Shown here in pieces: positions 34,601-44,173 of a DNA stretch of 64,000 nucleotides. The DNA comes from Virgifigura deserti (GTDB lineage: Bacteria; Pseudomonadota; Alphaproteobacteria; Dongiales; Dongiaceae). The notes under the pieces were generated by a model. It had not been told where the DNA came from. It did not search any database and saw only the letters and a program-made list of their open reading frames with translations. The stretch lies in NCBI GenBank assembly GCA_003576685.1, contig QOZR01000006.1, forward strand, positions 124,001 to 188,000, written 5' to 3'. Numbering within the stretch: the first letter of the stretch is position 1; every line of letters starts with the position of its first letter. The position numbers were made by a program, and so were the translations under genes.

Positions 34601-36546
34601 AGCGGCACTTCCGCGAGATCGGGACGGACATCCAGACCCAGGACGTCACGGCGGTCGGCGTCGGCGACATGTCCGGCGACGTCTTCGGCAACGGCATGCT
34701 GCTGTCCCGGCACATCCGGCTGCTCGGCGCCTTCAATCACCTGCACATCTTCGTCGATCCGAATCCCGATGCCGAAACCGGCTGGCAGGAGCGCAAGCGG
34801 CTGTTCGATCTGCCGCGCTCGGCCTGGACCGATTACGACCCCGCGCTCATCTCGGCCGGCGGCGGCGTCTTCGACCGCAAGGCGAAGGCGATCAAGCTCA
34901 CCCCGGAGATTCGGCAATGCTTCGGGATCGACCGCGACAGCGTGACGCCGAACGAACTGATCCGCGCAATCCTTCGCGCGCCCGTCGACCTGCTCTGGCT
35001 GGGCGGCATCGGCACCTATGTGAAGGCGAGCAGCGAAAGCCAGGCCGAGGCCGGCGATCGGAGCAACGACGCGGTGCGCGTCGACGGCGCCGAGCTGCGC
35101 TGCAAGGTGGTCGGCGAGGGGGCAAATCTCGGTTTCACCCAACGCGGCCGCATCGAGTACGCGCTTCAAGGCGGCCGGATCAACACCGATGCGATCGACA
35201 ACTCGGCCGGCGTCGACTGCTCCGACCACGAGGTCAACATCAAGATTCCGCTCAACGAAGCGATGTCGGCCGGCGACATGACGCGCAAGCAGCGCGACAA
35301 GCTGCTGGAGGCGATGACCGAGGAGGTCGCGGCGCTGGTCCTGCGCCACAACTACCTGCAAAGCCAAGCGATCAGCGTCATCAAGGCGCAGGACTGGCTG
35401 CTGCTCGACCAGCAGGGCCGGTTCATGCGGGCGTTGGAGCGGGCGGACAAGCTCAACCGCGCCCTCGAGTTCCTGCCCAATGACGAGACCCTGTCCGAGC
35501 GCCTCGTGGCGCGGCAGGGGCTGACGCGCCCCGAGCTGGCGGTCCTGCTCGCCTATTCGAAGATCGCGCTCTATGAGGAGCTGCTGCCGTCGGACCTGCC
35601 CGACGATCCCCAGCTCGGCGACGATCTGATGCAGTACTTTCCCGCCCCGCTGCGCGAGACTTACGCCGAAGCCATCGCCGGGCATCGCCTGCGCCGGGAG
35701 ATCATCGCGACGGTGGTGACGAACAGTCTGGTCAACCGCGTCGGTCCCACCTTCGTTCACGCGATGAAGGAGAAGACCGGCATGACCGCCTCCGACATCA
35801 CCCGCGCCTATGCGATCACCCGCGGCACGTTCGAGTTGCGGCAGCTCTGGTCGGAGATCCAGGCGCTCGACACCCTCGTGCCGGCGCAGGTGCAGATCGC
35901 AATGCTGGTCGAGATCAACGCGGTAGCGGAGCGCGGCACTTTGTGGTTCCTGCGCACCGGCATTCAGCCCCTCGACATCGCCGCCAATATTGCCGCCTGC
36001 AGTGCCGGCATCGCCGAGCTTTCCAACTGTCTCGGCGAGATTACGACCGATGCCGACCGCGAGGCGATCGCGCAGCGGACGGAAGCCTATGTCGAGGACG
36101 GCGTGCCCGAGGCTCTGGCCCGTCGCGTCACCAGCCTGCATCTGCTACCCCCCGGGCTGGACATCGTGCGGATCGCCCAGGCGGCTGCCCTCTCCGTCAC
36201 CGAAGTCGGGCGCACCTATTTCGCGGTCGGCGAGCGCTTCGGGTTCGACTGGCTGCGCGGCGCGGCCGCGAGCGTCGGCGCCAGCGACAATCACTGGCAG
36301 CGCATGGCGGTCGCCGCGATCGTTGAGGATCTCTACGGCCATCAGAAGGAGCTGACCCAGCGGGTTATGGAATCGGCCAATGGCGCGGCGGCCGGAAACG
36401 GCGCGATCGGGGCCTGGGTCGATCAGCGCGGAACCGCGGTCCATCGGATGGAATCGCTGTTCGCCGATCTGCGCCAAGCCGGCAGCATCGACCTGTCGAT
36501 GCTGGCCGTCGCCGACCGTCAGCTGCGGAGCTTGATCAGCGGGTAG
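31669..36546 (+). CDS. gdhB: Large NAD-specific glutamate dehydrogenase (GDH-180 type)
   Basis: This 1625-residue enzyme converts glutamate to 2-oxoglutarate and ammonia with NAD, mainly for glutamate catabolism. The N-terminal half has ACT-like regulatory domains ([19 protein letters not shown]). The catalytic core includes [27 protein letters not shown], the lysine-bearing [12 protein letters not shown] (about 862), [15 protein letters not shown] and [17 protein letters not shown] for NAD binding. The C-terminal domain is the helical part specific to this class. Length is normal. A short Gly-Pro-Ala tandem repeat sits at about residues 148-162. The nearby amtB-glnK pair fits ammonia handling, though it is not adjacent. 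Confidence 0.97.
   Translation: [1625 protein letters not shown]
32110..32160 (+). repeat. 12-bp tandem repeat inside gdhB
   Basis: About four copies of a 12-bp unit (GGTGGGGCGCCC and variants such as GGTGGAGCACCC) encode [16 protein letters not shown] in the N-terminal regulatory part. It is in frame and so probably tolerated as a flexible loop. Confidence 0.85.
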
Positions 36547-36861
36547 TTATGCGACCCGAACCGCGGTGCCGGTGGCGCTGACCATCAGCATGCTCTCACC
36601 GACCGCCTCGTAATCGAGATCGACGCCGACGATGGCGTTGGCGCCGAGCTGCTCGGTCTCGGCGATCATGTCGTCCAGCGCCGCCTGCTTGGCGGCGCGC
36701 AACGCCTTTTCATAGCCGCCGGCCCGGCCGCCGATGACATCGCGGACCCGCGCGAAGACATCGCGGAACATGTTGGCGCCGACGATCGCGTCGCCGCTGA
36801 CGATTCCGTAATGGGTTTCGATCATCTTGCCTTCGATAGACGGCGTCGTCACAGTCAGCAC
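36547..36861 (-). CDS. YbjQ/UPF0145 family protein
   Basis: This 104-residue protein matches the YbjQ heavy-metal-binding-domain group: TPSIEGKMIETHYGIVSGDAIVGANMFRDVFA, GGRAGGYEKALRAAKQAALDDM, LGANAIVGVDLDYE. It forms pentamers in known structures; function unknown. GTG at 36861 is chosen because AGGAGG lies seven bases upstream; a TTG two codons earlier is too close to that site. Confidence 0.9.
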   Translation of the reverse strand: MLTVTTPSIEGKMIETHYGIVSGDAIVGANMFRDVFARVRDVIGGRAGGYEKALRAAKQAALDDMIAETEQLGANAIVGVDLDYEAVGESMLMVSATGTAVRVA

Positions 36862-36927
36862 GGCCAATCCTCCTGTTTGATTCGGTTGCGGATGTTAATG
36901 CCTGGGGTGATTTTCATGCGAGTCGGA

Positions 36928-37006
36928 CCTCGTCCTTCGGCAGGCTCAGGACGAGGGACGTCCTCATGGTGAGCCTGTCGAACCATGTGTTTGTCGAAGC
37001 ATGAGG
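36928..37006. repeat. REP-like palindromic element upstream of the MFS gene
   Basis: CCTCGTCCT (36928-36936) pairs with AGGACGAGG (36948-36956) around TTCGGCAGGCTC. A second half follows: CCTCATGGTGAGCCTGTCGA, ending in ATGAGG at 37001-37006. The GGCTCAGGACGAGG / GTGAGCCTGTCGAA wording is common in dispersed intergenic repeats of proteobacteria. Its right end contains the start codon of the next gene. Confidence 0.7.
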
Positions 37007-38275
37007 GCCGAAGCCGGATCTCCCGGCCCCCTGGCGCTGGCGTCCTGGTGCGTCTTCGACTGGGCCAACTCCGCCTTTCCGACGGTCATCACGACCTTCC
37101 TGTTCAGCGCCTATTTCATCGGCTATGTCGCTGACGATCCGGTCACCGGCACTGCCCTCTGGGGCCAGATGGCGAGCCTCGCCGGGCTGGCCATCGCCAT
37201 CGCCAGCCCGGTGCTGGGCGGCATCGCCGACCAGGGCGGCCGCCGCAAGCCGTGGCTGGCCATGTTCGGTCTTCTCTCCGTTCTCGCCACCGCCGCGCTC
37301 TGGTTCGTGCGGCCCGAGCCGGAGGACGTCGTCTTCGCCCTCGTCGTCGCCGGGATCGCCACCTTCGCCTTCGAGCTCGCTTCCGTCTTCTACAACGCGA
37401 TGCTGCCGGACCTCGTGCCGAACGACCGGCTCGGCCGTCTCTCCGGCTGGGGCTGGGGGCTCGGCTATGCCGGCGGACTCGCCTGCCTGGTGCTCGGTCT
37501 CCTCATCTTCGTCCAGCCGGAGCAGGCGCCCTTCGGACTCGACAAGGACACGGCCGAGCATGTCCGCGCCGTAGCGCCGCTGGTCGCGGTCTGGTTCGCC
37601 GTCTTCGCGCTGCCGCTGTTCCTGTTCACGCCCGACCGACCGGGAACGGCCATGCCTCCCGCCTTGGCGGTCCGGAACGGGCTGTCCTCGCTGGCCCACA
37701 CGCTGCGCCAGCTTCCGCGGCATCGCAACGTCGCGAAGTTCCTGATCGCCAAGATGATCTATATCGACGGGCTCAACACGCTCTTCGCCTTCGGCGGGAT
37801 CTATGCGGCGGGCAGCTTCGGCATGTCGCTTCAGGAGGTAATGGTCTTCGGCATCCTGCTGAACGTCACCGCCGGCCTCGGCGCCGCGCTGTTCGCCTGG
37901 GTCGATGACTGGATCGGCGCGAAGCCAACGATCGTGATCGCGCTCATCGCGATGAGTGCGCTCGGTGCGGCCATCCTCCTGGTCGAGAGCAAGGCGGCGT
38001 TCTATGCGTTCGGGCTCGGCATTGGCATCTTCGTCGGCCCGACGCAGGCCGCCAGCCGCTCGCTGATGGCACGGCTCGCGCCGCCGGATCTGCGCACGGA
38101 GTTCTTCGGGCTCTATGCCTTCGCCGGCAAGGCCACCGCCTTCCTCGGCCCTGCCGTGCTCGGCTGGGCCACCTTCGCCTTCGACAGCCAGCGCGCCGGC
38201 ATGGCGACCATCCTGCCGTTCTTCGTCGTCGGCCTGTTGCTGCTCCTCTCGGTGAGAGAGCCGCGCTCCGATTAA
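37001..38275 (+). CDS. MFS transporter, UMF1 / Atg22-like family
   Basis: This 424-residue inner-membrane transporter has about twelve hydrophobic segments. The opening [23 protein letters not shown] is the signature of the UMF1 (unknown major facilitator) group related to Atg22 and to Vps-type permeases; [12 protein letters not shown] is the MFS loop 2-3 motif. Substrate unknown. The ATG at 37001 lies in a palindromic repeat and has no obvious ribosome-binding site, so expression may be low. Its stop TAA overlaps the purH stop on the other strand. Confidence 0.88.
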   Translation: MRAEAGSPGPLALASWCVFDWANSAFPTVITTFLFSAYFIGYVADDPVTGTALWGQMASLAGLAIAIASPVLGGIADQGGRRKPWLAMFGLLSVLATAALWFVRPEPEDVVFALVVAGIATFAFELASVFYNAMLPDLVPNDRLGRLSGWGWGLGYAGGLACLVLGLLIFVQPEQAPFGLDKDTAEHVRAVAPLVAVWFAVFALPLFLFTPDRPGTAMPPALAVRNGLSSLAHTLRQLPRHRNVAKFLIAKMIYIDGLNTLFAFGGIYAAGSFGMSLQEVMVFGILLNVTAGLGAALFAWVDDWIGAKPTIVIALIAMSALGAAILLVESKAAFYAFGLGIGIFVGPTQAASRSLMARLAPPDLRTEFFGLYAFAGKATAFLGPAVLGWATFAFDSQRAGMATILPFFVVGLLLLLSVREPRSD

Positions 38276-39882
38276 TGCCGGAAGTGCCGCATCCCGGTGA
38301 AGACCATCGCGAGGCCGGCGGCGTCGGCGGCGGCGATCACTTCCTCGTCGCGTAAGGAGCCGCCGGGCTGGATCACGGCGGTAGCACCCGCTTCCGCCGC
38401 CGCGATCAGCCCGTCGGCGAAGGGGAAGAAGGCGTCCGAGGCGACGACGGAGCCTTTCGCGAGACTGTCGGACTGGCCCGCGGCTGTCGCCGCGGCTTGC
38501 GCCTTCCAGGCGGCGATCCGGGCGGAGTCGACGCGGCTCATCTGGCCGGCGCCGATGCCGACGGTGGCGCCGTCGCGGGCATAGACGATCGCGTTCGACT
38601 TCACATGCTTCGCCACGGTGAAGGCGAACAGCAGATCGGCGCGCTCCCGCTCGCTCGGCGCGCGCTTCGTCACGACCTTCAGCGCTGTCGGATCGACCCG
38701 CCCGTTGTCGCGGCCCTGCAGCAGATAGCCGCCGGTCAGCGAGCGCACCGTCACGCCGGGCGCGGTCGGATCGGGCATGCCGCCCGACTCCAGGAGGCGC
38801 AGGTTCTTCTTGCCGGCCAGAAGCTCGCGCGCCCCGGCGCTCACTCCCGGCGCGATCACCACCTCGGCGAACAGGCTCGCGAGCGCTTCGGCCGTCGCCG
38901 CGTCAAGCGGCCGGTTGACGGCGATGATGCCGCCATAGGCGCTGACCGGGTCGCAGGCCAGCGCGCGCGCATAGGCCTCGGCCAGGCTGTCGGCGACCGC
39001 GACGCCGCAGGGGTTCGCATGCTTGATGATCGCGACCGCCGGGCGGTCGAACTCGGCCACCAGCTCGAACGCCGCGTCGGTGTCGTTCAGATTGTTGAAG
39101 CTGAGTTCCTTGCCTTGAAGCTGGGTCGCCGTGCCGACGCCAGGCCGCCGGCCGCCCGGCTCGCTCGCCGCATAGAACGCGGCCTGCTGATGCGGGTTCT
39201 CGCCGTAGCGCAGCATCTGCCGGCGAACGCCGGTGAAGGCCAGCCGCTGCGGGAAGGTCTCGCCCTCCTGCCCGGCCATCCCCTCCTGGGCCATCCATCG
39301 GGCGATCGCTGCGTCATAGGCGGCGGTACGGGCGAAGGCGGCGGCGGCCAGGCAGCGGCGCAGGGCCATGGTCGTCATGCCGCCTTGTTCCCGCATCTCG
39401 GCCATCACCGTGTCATAGTCCGCCGGGTCGGTGACCACGGTCACGAAAGGGTGGTTCTTCGCCGCCGCACGGATCAGGGCCGGTCCGCCGATATCGATGT
39501 TCTCGATACATGTTTCCCGATCCTTGCCGGCGGCGACCGTCGCCTCGAAGGGGTAGAGATTGACGACCACGAGATCGATCGCGGCGATGTCGTGCTCGGC
39601 CATGGCGGTCTCATGGTCGGCGCGGTCGCGGCGGGCCAGGATGCCGCCATGAATCGTCGGATGCAGCGTCTTCACGCGGCCGTCCATGATCTCCGGGAAG
39701 CCGGTGTGGTCGGAGACCTCGGTGACCGGAATGCCGGCCTCGCGAAGTTCGCGCGCCGATCCGCCGGTCGACAGGATCTCGATACTGCTTTCGGCGAGAA
39801 ACCGGCCGAGGGGGACGAGCCCCGTCTTGTCGGAAACTGAAATCAGGGCGCGGGCGATCGGTTGCGGCTCTATTACGCTCAT
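38272..39882 (-). CDS. purH: Bifunctional AICAR transformylase / IMP cyclohydrolase
   Basis: This 536-residue cytoplasmic enzyme performs the last two steps of IMP synthesis. The N-terminal MGS-like cyclohydrolase domain has [20 protein letters not shown] and [38 protein letters not shown]. The transformylase domain has [33 protein letters not shown] and [11 protein letters not shown] with the catalytic Lys-His. The end is [13 protein letters not shown] at 39882 follows GAGGA and lies 13 bp after the CapD-like gene, so it is probably co-transcribed with it. Confidence 0.97.
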   Translation of the reverse strand: MSVIEPQPIARALISVSDKTGLVPLGRFLAESSIEILSTGGSARELREAGIPVTEVSDHTGFPEIMDGRVKTLHPTIHGGILARRDRADHETAMAEHDIAAIDLVVVNLYPFEATVAAGKDRETCIENIDIGGPALIRAAAKNHPFVTVVTDPADYDTVMAEMREQGGMTTMALRRCLAAAAFARTAAYDAAIARWMAQEGMAGQEGETFPQRLAFTGVRRQMLRYGENPHQQAAFYAASEPGGRRPGVGTATQLQGKELSFNNLNDTDAAFELVAEFDRPAVAIIKHANPCGVAVADSLAEAYARALACDPVSAYGGIIAVNRPLDAATAEALASLFAEVVIAPGVSAGARELLAGKKNLRLLESGGMPDPTAPGVTVRSLTGGYLLQGRDNGRVDPTALKVVTKRAPSERERADLLFAFTVAKHVKSNAIVYARDGATVGIGAGQMSRVDSARIAAWKAQAAATAAGQSDSLAKGSVVASDAFFPFADGLIAAAEAGATAVIQPGGSLRDEEVIAAADAAGLAMVFTGMRHFRH

Positions 39883-39895
39883 CGGTATCCTCGAA

Positions 39896-41881
39896 TCAGG
39901 AAGCGGCGGCAGCCGGGAGCGCCGTCGCCGTCGTCTCATACTCTGGAACGAGGCGTTGCAGAAGAGACAGCACCTGCTCGCCCCGGCTGGCAGCCGCCGC
40001 CTCCGCCAGCTCGTCGAGCGCGCTGCGCAGAAGCTTCCAGTCGGCGGTGCGCGGACCGGCGAGCAGGATTCCGGGCAGCGGCGTCGGTGCCAGCGCCTCG
40101 CCGGCGTGGAACAGCTCCTCGGTCAGCTTCTCGCCCGGCCGCAGGCCAATGAACCGGATCTCGACGTCGATCTCCGGCTGCTTGCCCGAGAGACGGATCA
40201 TCTGCCGCGCCAGATCGAGCACCTTCACGGGCTCGCCCATGTCGAGCACGAAGATCTTGCCGCTGTCCGGCGTGCCGGTCACACCGGTCACAAGGCCGCT
40301 TCCCAAGGCCGTGGCCTGCAGGACGAGCTCCACGGCCTCGCGGGTCGTCATGAAATAGCGCATCATCTCGGGGTGGGTGACGGTCAGCGGCCCGCCCTCG
40401 GCGAGCTGCTGCTGGAACAGCGGGACGACCGATCCCGTCGAGCCCAGGACGTTGCCGAACCGCACCGTGATATAGCGCGTTCCGCCACGCTGCGTCTCGC
40501 CCGACGACCGTTCTGAGCGCGACCGCTCGGCGATGTCGAGCGCCTGGCAGTAGCTCTCGGCCAGCCGCTTGGTCGCACCCAGCACGCTGGTCGGGTTGAC
40601 GGCTTTATCGGTCGAGATCAGCACCATCGCGGCGACGCCCGTGGCGCGGCAGGACTCGGCGACGTTGCAGGTTCCCATCACATTGGTCAGGGTCGTCTCC
40701 GCCGGGTTCAGCTCGGCCATCGGCACATGCTTCAGCGCCGCCGCGTGGAAGACCAGATCGGGACGTTCGGCAAGCATGACCTGATCGATGCGCACGCGGT
40801 TGCGGATATCGGCTAGGATCGCGCTGCTGCTCAGCGCCGGCCGGCGCTGGCGCAGGTCCCGGTCGATCTCGTAAAGCAGAAACTCGGCATGGTCGAGCAG
40901 CGTGATATGGGCCGGCTCGAACCCGGCGATCTGACGGACCAGTTCGCTGCCGATCGACCCGCCCGCACCGGTCACGAGGACGCGGCGGCCGGCCACCAGA
41001 CGCCGCATCGGCTCGCGGTCGAGCACGGTTCGCGGGCGGCCGAGCAGATCCTCGACGGCGACGGGCTTCATCTGCAGCGGAGTCTCGGCGCCGTCCCCGT
41101 TCTTCAGTTCAGTCAGTCGCGGCAGCCGGGCGAGCGTCATGCCGTTCGCCTCGGCCAGATCCAGCAGGTGCCGAAGCTGTTCCGGCTCGATCGTCGGTCT
41201 GGTGATGACGAAGCGCTGCGGCATTCGGCCGCTGCGGCGCAGGGAGTCGATCACCGACTGTGCCGAAGCCAGGCTGCCGGCGACGGCGACACCGTGGATG
41301 CATTGACCGATGCGGCTGGCCTTGTCGCCGATGATGCCGACGACCTGAAACGGCGCCGTCCTGTCGCGCGCCATCTCGCGAATGAAGGATTCTGCGGGAT
41401 GGCCGGCGCCGATCAGCAGGACGGGAACGCGCATCGGATCGCCGCGCTCCAGCACATGCGTCAGATTGCCGTCCTTGACGATCCGGTAGATGAAGCGAGG
41501 CGCCCCCAGCAGGAACATCAGGACGAACCAATTGATCACCAGGACCGAACGCGGCATCGCCTCGAGGCGCGTAACCAGGAACATGAGCGGCAGGAAGATC
41601 AGGATCGTCAGCGTCACCGCCCGGCTGATCGCGAGCAGGTCGTTCATCGAGGCATAGCGCCAGACGCCGCGATACAGGCCCATCCACCAGAAGACGGTGA
41701 CTGCAACGGTGGTGAATATCACCGTGCCGATCAGCAGGGACTCGCCGGCATAGTCCAGCATCTCGCCGCCGAGCCGAAGCTGCAGCGACAGGAGGAACGA
41801 TGCCGCAGCCATGAACGCGTCGTGCAGGAAGGCGATCTCGGCACGTGCCGAAAGCGTCGGAAACTTGATTCTACGGCCCAT
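39896..41881 (-). CDS. CapD/WbpM-type nucleotide-sugar 4,6-dehydratase, membrane-anchored
   Basis: This 661-residue protein has four N-terminal membrane segments ([70 protein letters not shown]), a CoA-binding-like domain with [15 protein letters not shown], and a C-terminal SDR domain with [31 protein letters not shown] and the catalytic [17 protein letters not shown]. It is full-length. It makes the first modified sugar (from UDP-GlcNAc or similar) for surface polysaccharide. The next gene upstream (41990) encodes the lipid-linking transferase. Confidence 0.93.
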   Translation of the reverse strand: MGRRIKFPTLSARAEIAFLHDAFMAAASFLLSLQLRLGGEMLDYAGESLLIGTVIFTTVAVTVFWWMGLYRGVWRYASMNDLLAISRAVTLTILIFLPLMFLVTRLEAMPRSVLVINWFVLMFLLGAPRFIYRIVKDGNLTHVLERGDPMRVPVLLIGAGHPAESFIREMARDRTAPFQVVGIIGDKASRIGQCIHGVAVAGSLASAQSVIDSLRRSGRMPQRFVITRPTIEPEQLRHLLDLAEANGMTLARLPRLTELKNGDGAETPLQMKPVAVEDLLGRPRTVLDREPMRRLVAGRRVLVTGAGGSIGSELVRQIAGFEPAHITLLDHAEFLLYEIDRDLRQRRPALSSSAILADIRNRVRIDQVMLAERPDLVFHAAALKHVPMAELNPAETTLTNVMGTCNVAESCRATGVAAMVLISTDKAVNPTSVLGATKRLAESYCQALDIAERSRSERSSGETQRGGTRYITVRFGNVLGSTGSVVPLFQQQLAEGGPLTVTHPEMMRYFMTTREAVELVLQATALGSGLVTGVTGTPDSGKIFVLDMGEPVKVLDLARQMIRLSGKQPEIDVEIRFIGLRPGEKLTEELFHAGEALAPTPLPGILLAGPRTADWKLLRSALDELAEAAAASRGEQVLSLLQRLVPEYETTATALPAAAAS

Positions 41882-41989
41882 CCTGTGCCCTCTGACTGCG
41901 CAAGACGATAACACAGCGACTCCGATGCGCCATCACCCTGTCGATTCCGGCGAGCTCGAGCGTAATGGGGCACCGGTTCGCCGTTCGGG

Positions 41990-42997
41990 TCATGATGCCG
42001 CTTCTGCCCGTCGTTCCCGCGACAGATAGCGCAGCAGCAGCGCGACCGTCGCCGCGGCGCCGAGAACGCCGGCGACAGGCTCGCCGCGCGCCGCGCCGAG
42101 CGCGAGCAGGATCAGCACGAGGTTGGCGATCAGCACCGCGCGCATCACTTGGGCGTGGCCGAGGCCGTTTCGCACCGCCTGTTGATAGAAATGTTGCGCG
42201 TGCGGCTCGAAGATCCGTTCGCCGCGCGACAGGCGGCGCAGCAGCGTCCAGGTCGCGTCGGTCAGATAATAGGCGGGAAGGATCAGCGCGACCGCCCAAG
42301 CGCCGGACGCGGAAACCTCCAGCAGCAGCCAGCCCAACAGATAGCCGAGCGGCACGCTGCCGACATCGCCGAGGAACAGCTTCGCCGGCGGCCAGTTCCA
42401 GAGCAGGAAGCCGATCGCGGCGGCGGCGAGGGTAAGGCCGAGCGGCGCGGCGGCACCCGGCCAGCTGGTGATCAGGGCGATCAGCGCCACCCCGCCGCCT
42501 ATGCATGCGGCTTCCGTCCCCGCCATGCCGTCGATCCCGTCCATGAAATTGAACAGGTTGACGAACCAGAGCCAGAGGAGCGCCGCGGCGAGGTGATCGA
42601 GCCACAGCGGGAGATAGCCCTGAAAGACGGGCTCTGCCCCGCCCATCATGGCGAGGCCGAGGATTACCGCCACAAGCTGCGCGGCGAAACGCACCGCAGG
42701 CCCGAGCCGGCGCAAATCGTCGATCCAGGAGACGGCGGCGAGCAACAGCGCCCCGACCAGAACGGCGGCGAGCGCCGGCGACGCATCGGTCCCCAAGGCG
42801 ATGATCGTCCAGGCGGGCAGCAGGATTCCGATCACCGCGAGACCGCCGCCGCGCGGCGTCGGGACCGCATGATTGCTGCGATGGTTGGGATGATCGAGAA
42901 TCGCGTGACGGCGCAGCAGTCGCAGGACCAGGCCGGTGGTCATGCCGGTCGCTGCAAGCACGATCAGAAAAGCGACGGCGAGCCATGTCCAAGTCAT
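41990..42997 (-). CDS. WecA/MraY-like undecaprenyl-phosphate sugar-1-phosphate transferase
   Basis: This 335-residue polytopic membrane protein has about ten hydrophobic helices. Family motifs are HRSNHAVPTPRGGGLAVI, the Mg-binding VSWIDDLRRLGPAVRFAAQ, NLFNFMDGIDGMAG, PPAKLFLGDVGSVPLGYL and the histidine loop EPHAQHFYQQ. It transfers a sugar-1-phosphate to undecaprenyl phosphate and so starts a lipid-linked glycan. It precedes the CapD-like gene by about 108 bp. Confidence 0.93.
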   Translation of the reverse strand: MTWTWLAVAFLIVLAATGMTTGLVLRLLRRHAILDHPNHRSNHAVPTPRGGGLAVIGILLPAWTIIALGTDASPALAAVLVGALLLAAVSWIDDLRRLGPAVRFAAQLVAVILGLAMMGGAEPVFQGYLPLWLDHLAAALLWLWFVNLFNFMDGIDGMAGTEAACIGGGVALIALITSWPGAAAPLGLTLAAAAIGFLLWNWPPAKLFLGDVGSVPLGYLLGWLLLEVSASGAWAVALILPAYYLTDATWTLLRRLSRGERIFEPHAQHFYQQAVRNGLGHAQVMRAVLIANLVLILLALGAARGEPVAGVLGAAATVALLLRYLSRERRAEAAS

Positions 42998-43060
42998 GGG
43001 GTCGTTATAATTGCCATCGACGGCAAGTTCTAGAATCCGTTCCCAAAATGGCCCGTCGAA

Positions 43061-44062
43061 TCAGACGGGAAGCGCCCGCGCACTTTCCTCGAAGATGTCG
43101 AACGATTGCGCCCACGCAGGTCGGCCGGGCCAAAGATATTCGAGCGTGCCTTGCGCAGCATAGTATATCGCCGTGTAAAGCGTACCGAGCCCTTCGAGAT
43201 AATCCGTGCGATAGAGCGGCGGTCGATGGAAGGCTTCCACGAACGCCTTCACGGAGGTGCCCGGAGCGGTAAGCAGGGATTCAAGGGCTGCTGCCCGCTG
43301 AAGCGTTTGATTGAACCGGGCGGCCTCCGGCCATTCCACCGCGCACTGGTGATTGGTCGTAATCGGGAGGCGACGGACGATGGTCTCGCGGTCCGGAGAC
43401 AGATACACCACGACGTAGTCTCCGCTGCGGTCGAGGATCAGGACGTTCTGTACCATCGCACAAGGCAGCCGTCGCAGTGCGGAAACCGCCTCGGCCGTCG
43501 TAGCGCAGCATTCCAAGACGTAGCGCAGAAGGATCGGGATGCCGAACCCGTCGCCATGGGCTTGCCGTCCGCCGAAGGTAAGGGCCACCACCAAGCCGGC
43601 TTCGTTCATGCCATCAAGGACACCGGACAACGCCTCCGATGTCGCCACGACACGTCCGTGATGCCCGACCCAGCGGCTTAAGAGCACCGTTCCCTCGAAG
43701 AAGGAGGGCGTGAAGTCATAGTTCCGGACCAGTATCGGCTCGGCGGTCGGCGCGACGGCAATGCTGCATCCGGTGATGACAGAAGGCGGCCGGTACTGAC
43801 TGAGGAACCGCCACGCAATCTCGTCCTCGCCGGACAAGGCGGAGAGTTGCTCGAACACGGGCAACAATTCCGGCATGTGGGTGCGCAACGCGCCGCGGCA
43901 CTCGGCAAAGCTCGGTCTTGCGTCGAGAGCATCGCGCAGATACCACGCGCGATAGCGCGGCCATAGCGTTGTGAAACGCTGCTGCCATTTGACGCTTGGC
44001 ACGGCCTCGCTGATGGCGGTCAGTTCCATGGCGCGATTCTGGGCGGTTGCGCTTGCCGTCAT
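43061..44062 (-). CDS. C45-type autoproteolytic acyltransferase/hydrolase (choloylglycine-hydrolase-like)
   Basis: This 333-residue protein fits the Ntn-hydrolase C45 group. The segment ITGCSIAVAPTAEPILVRNYDF holds the expected nucleophile cysteine (about C126) followed by the RN-D-F element. ALSGVLDGMNEAGLVVALTFGG and the asparagine-rich TTNHQ continue the core. Related proteins act as penicillin-V-type acylases or amidohydrolases after self-cleavage; a mature form beginning at the cysteine would be expected. There is no signal peptide. The start is uncertain: 44062 (no ribosome-binding site) or 44029. Substrate unknown. Confidence 0.75.
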   Translation of the reverse strand: MTASATAQNRAMELTAISEAVPSVKWQQRFTTLWPRYRAWYLRDALDARPSFAECRGALRTHMPELLPVFEQLSALSGEDEIAWRFLSQYRPPSVITGCSIAVAPTAEPILVRNYDFTPSFFEGTVLLSRWVGHHGRVVATSEALSGVLDGMNEAGLVVALTFGGRQAHGDGFGIPILLRYVLECCATTAEAVSALRRLPCAMVQNVLILDRSGDYVVVYLSPDRETIVRRLPITTNHQCAVEWPEAARFNQTLQRAAALESLLTAPGTSVKAFVEAFHRPPLYRTDYLEGLGTLYTAIYYAAQGTLEYLWPGRPAWAQSFDIFEESARALPV

Positions 44063-44173
44063 TAGAGCAGACCGAAACCCCTGCCGCCAAGGCGCGCCAA
44101 GAGTCGCGAGCGCGGTTGACTTCACCGGACGGCTGGGGGAAAGAAGGCAGCCAGATTGTCGAGGCCGCGTTTC

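Noticed and set aside
32572..36141. Two long minus-strand frames within gdhB
   Set aside because: They lie fully inside a well-supported gene and read as low-complexity shadow protein.
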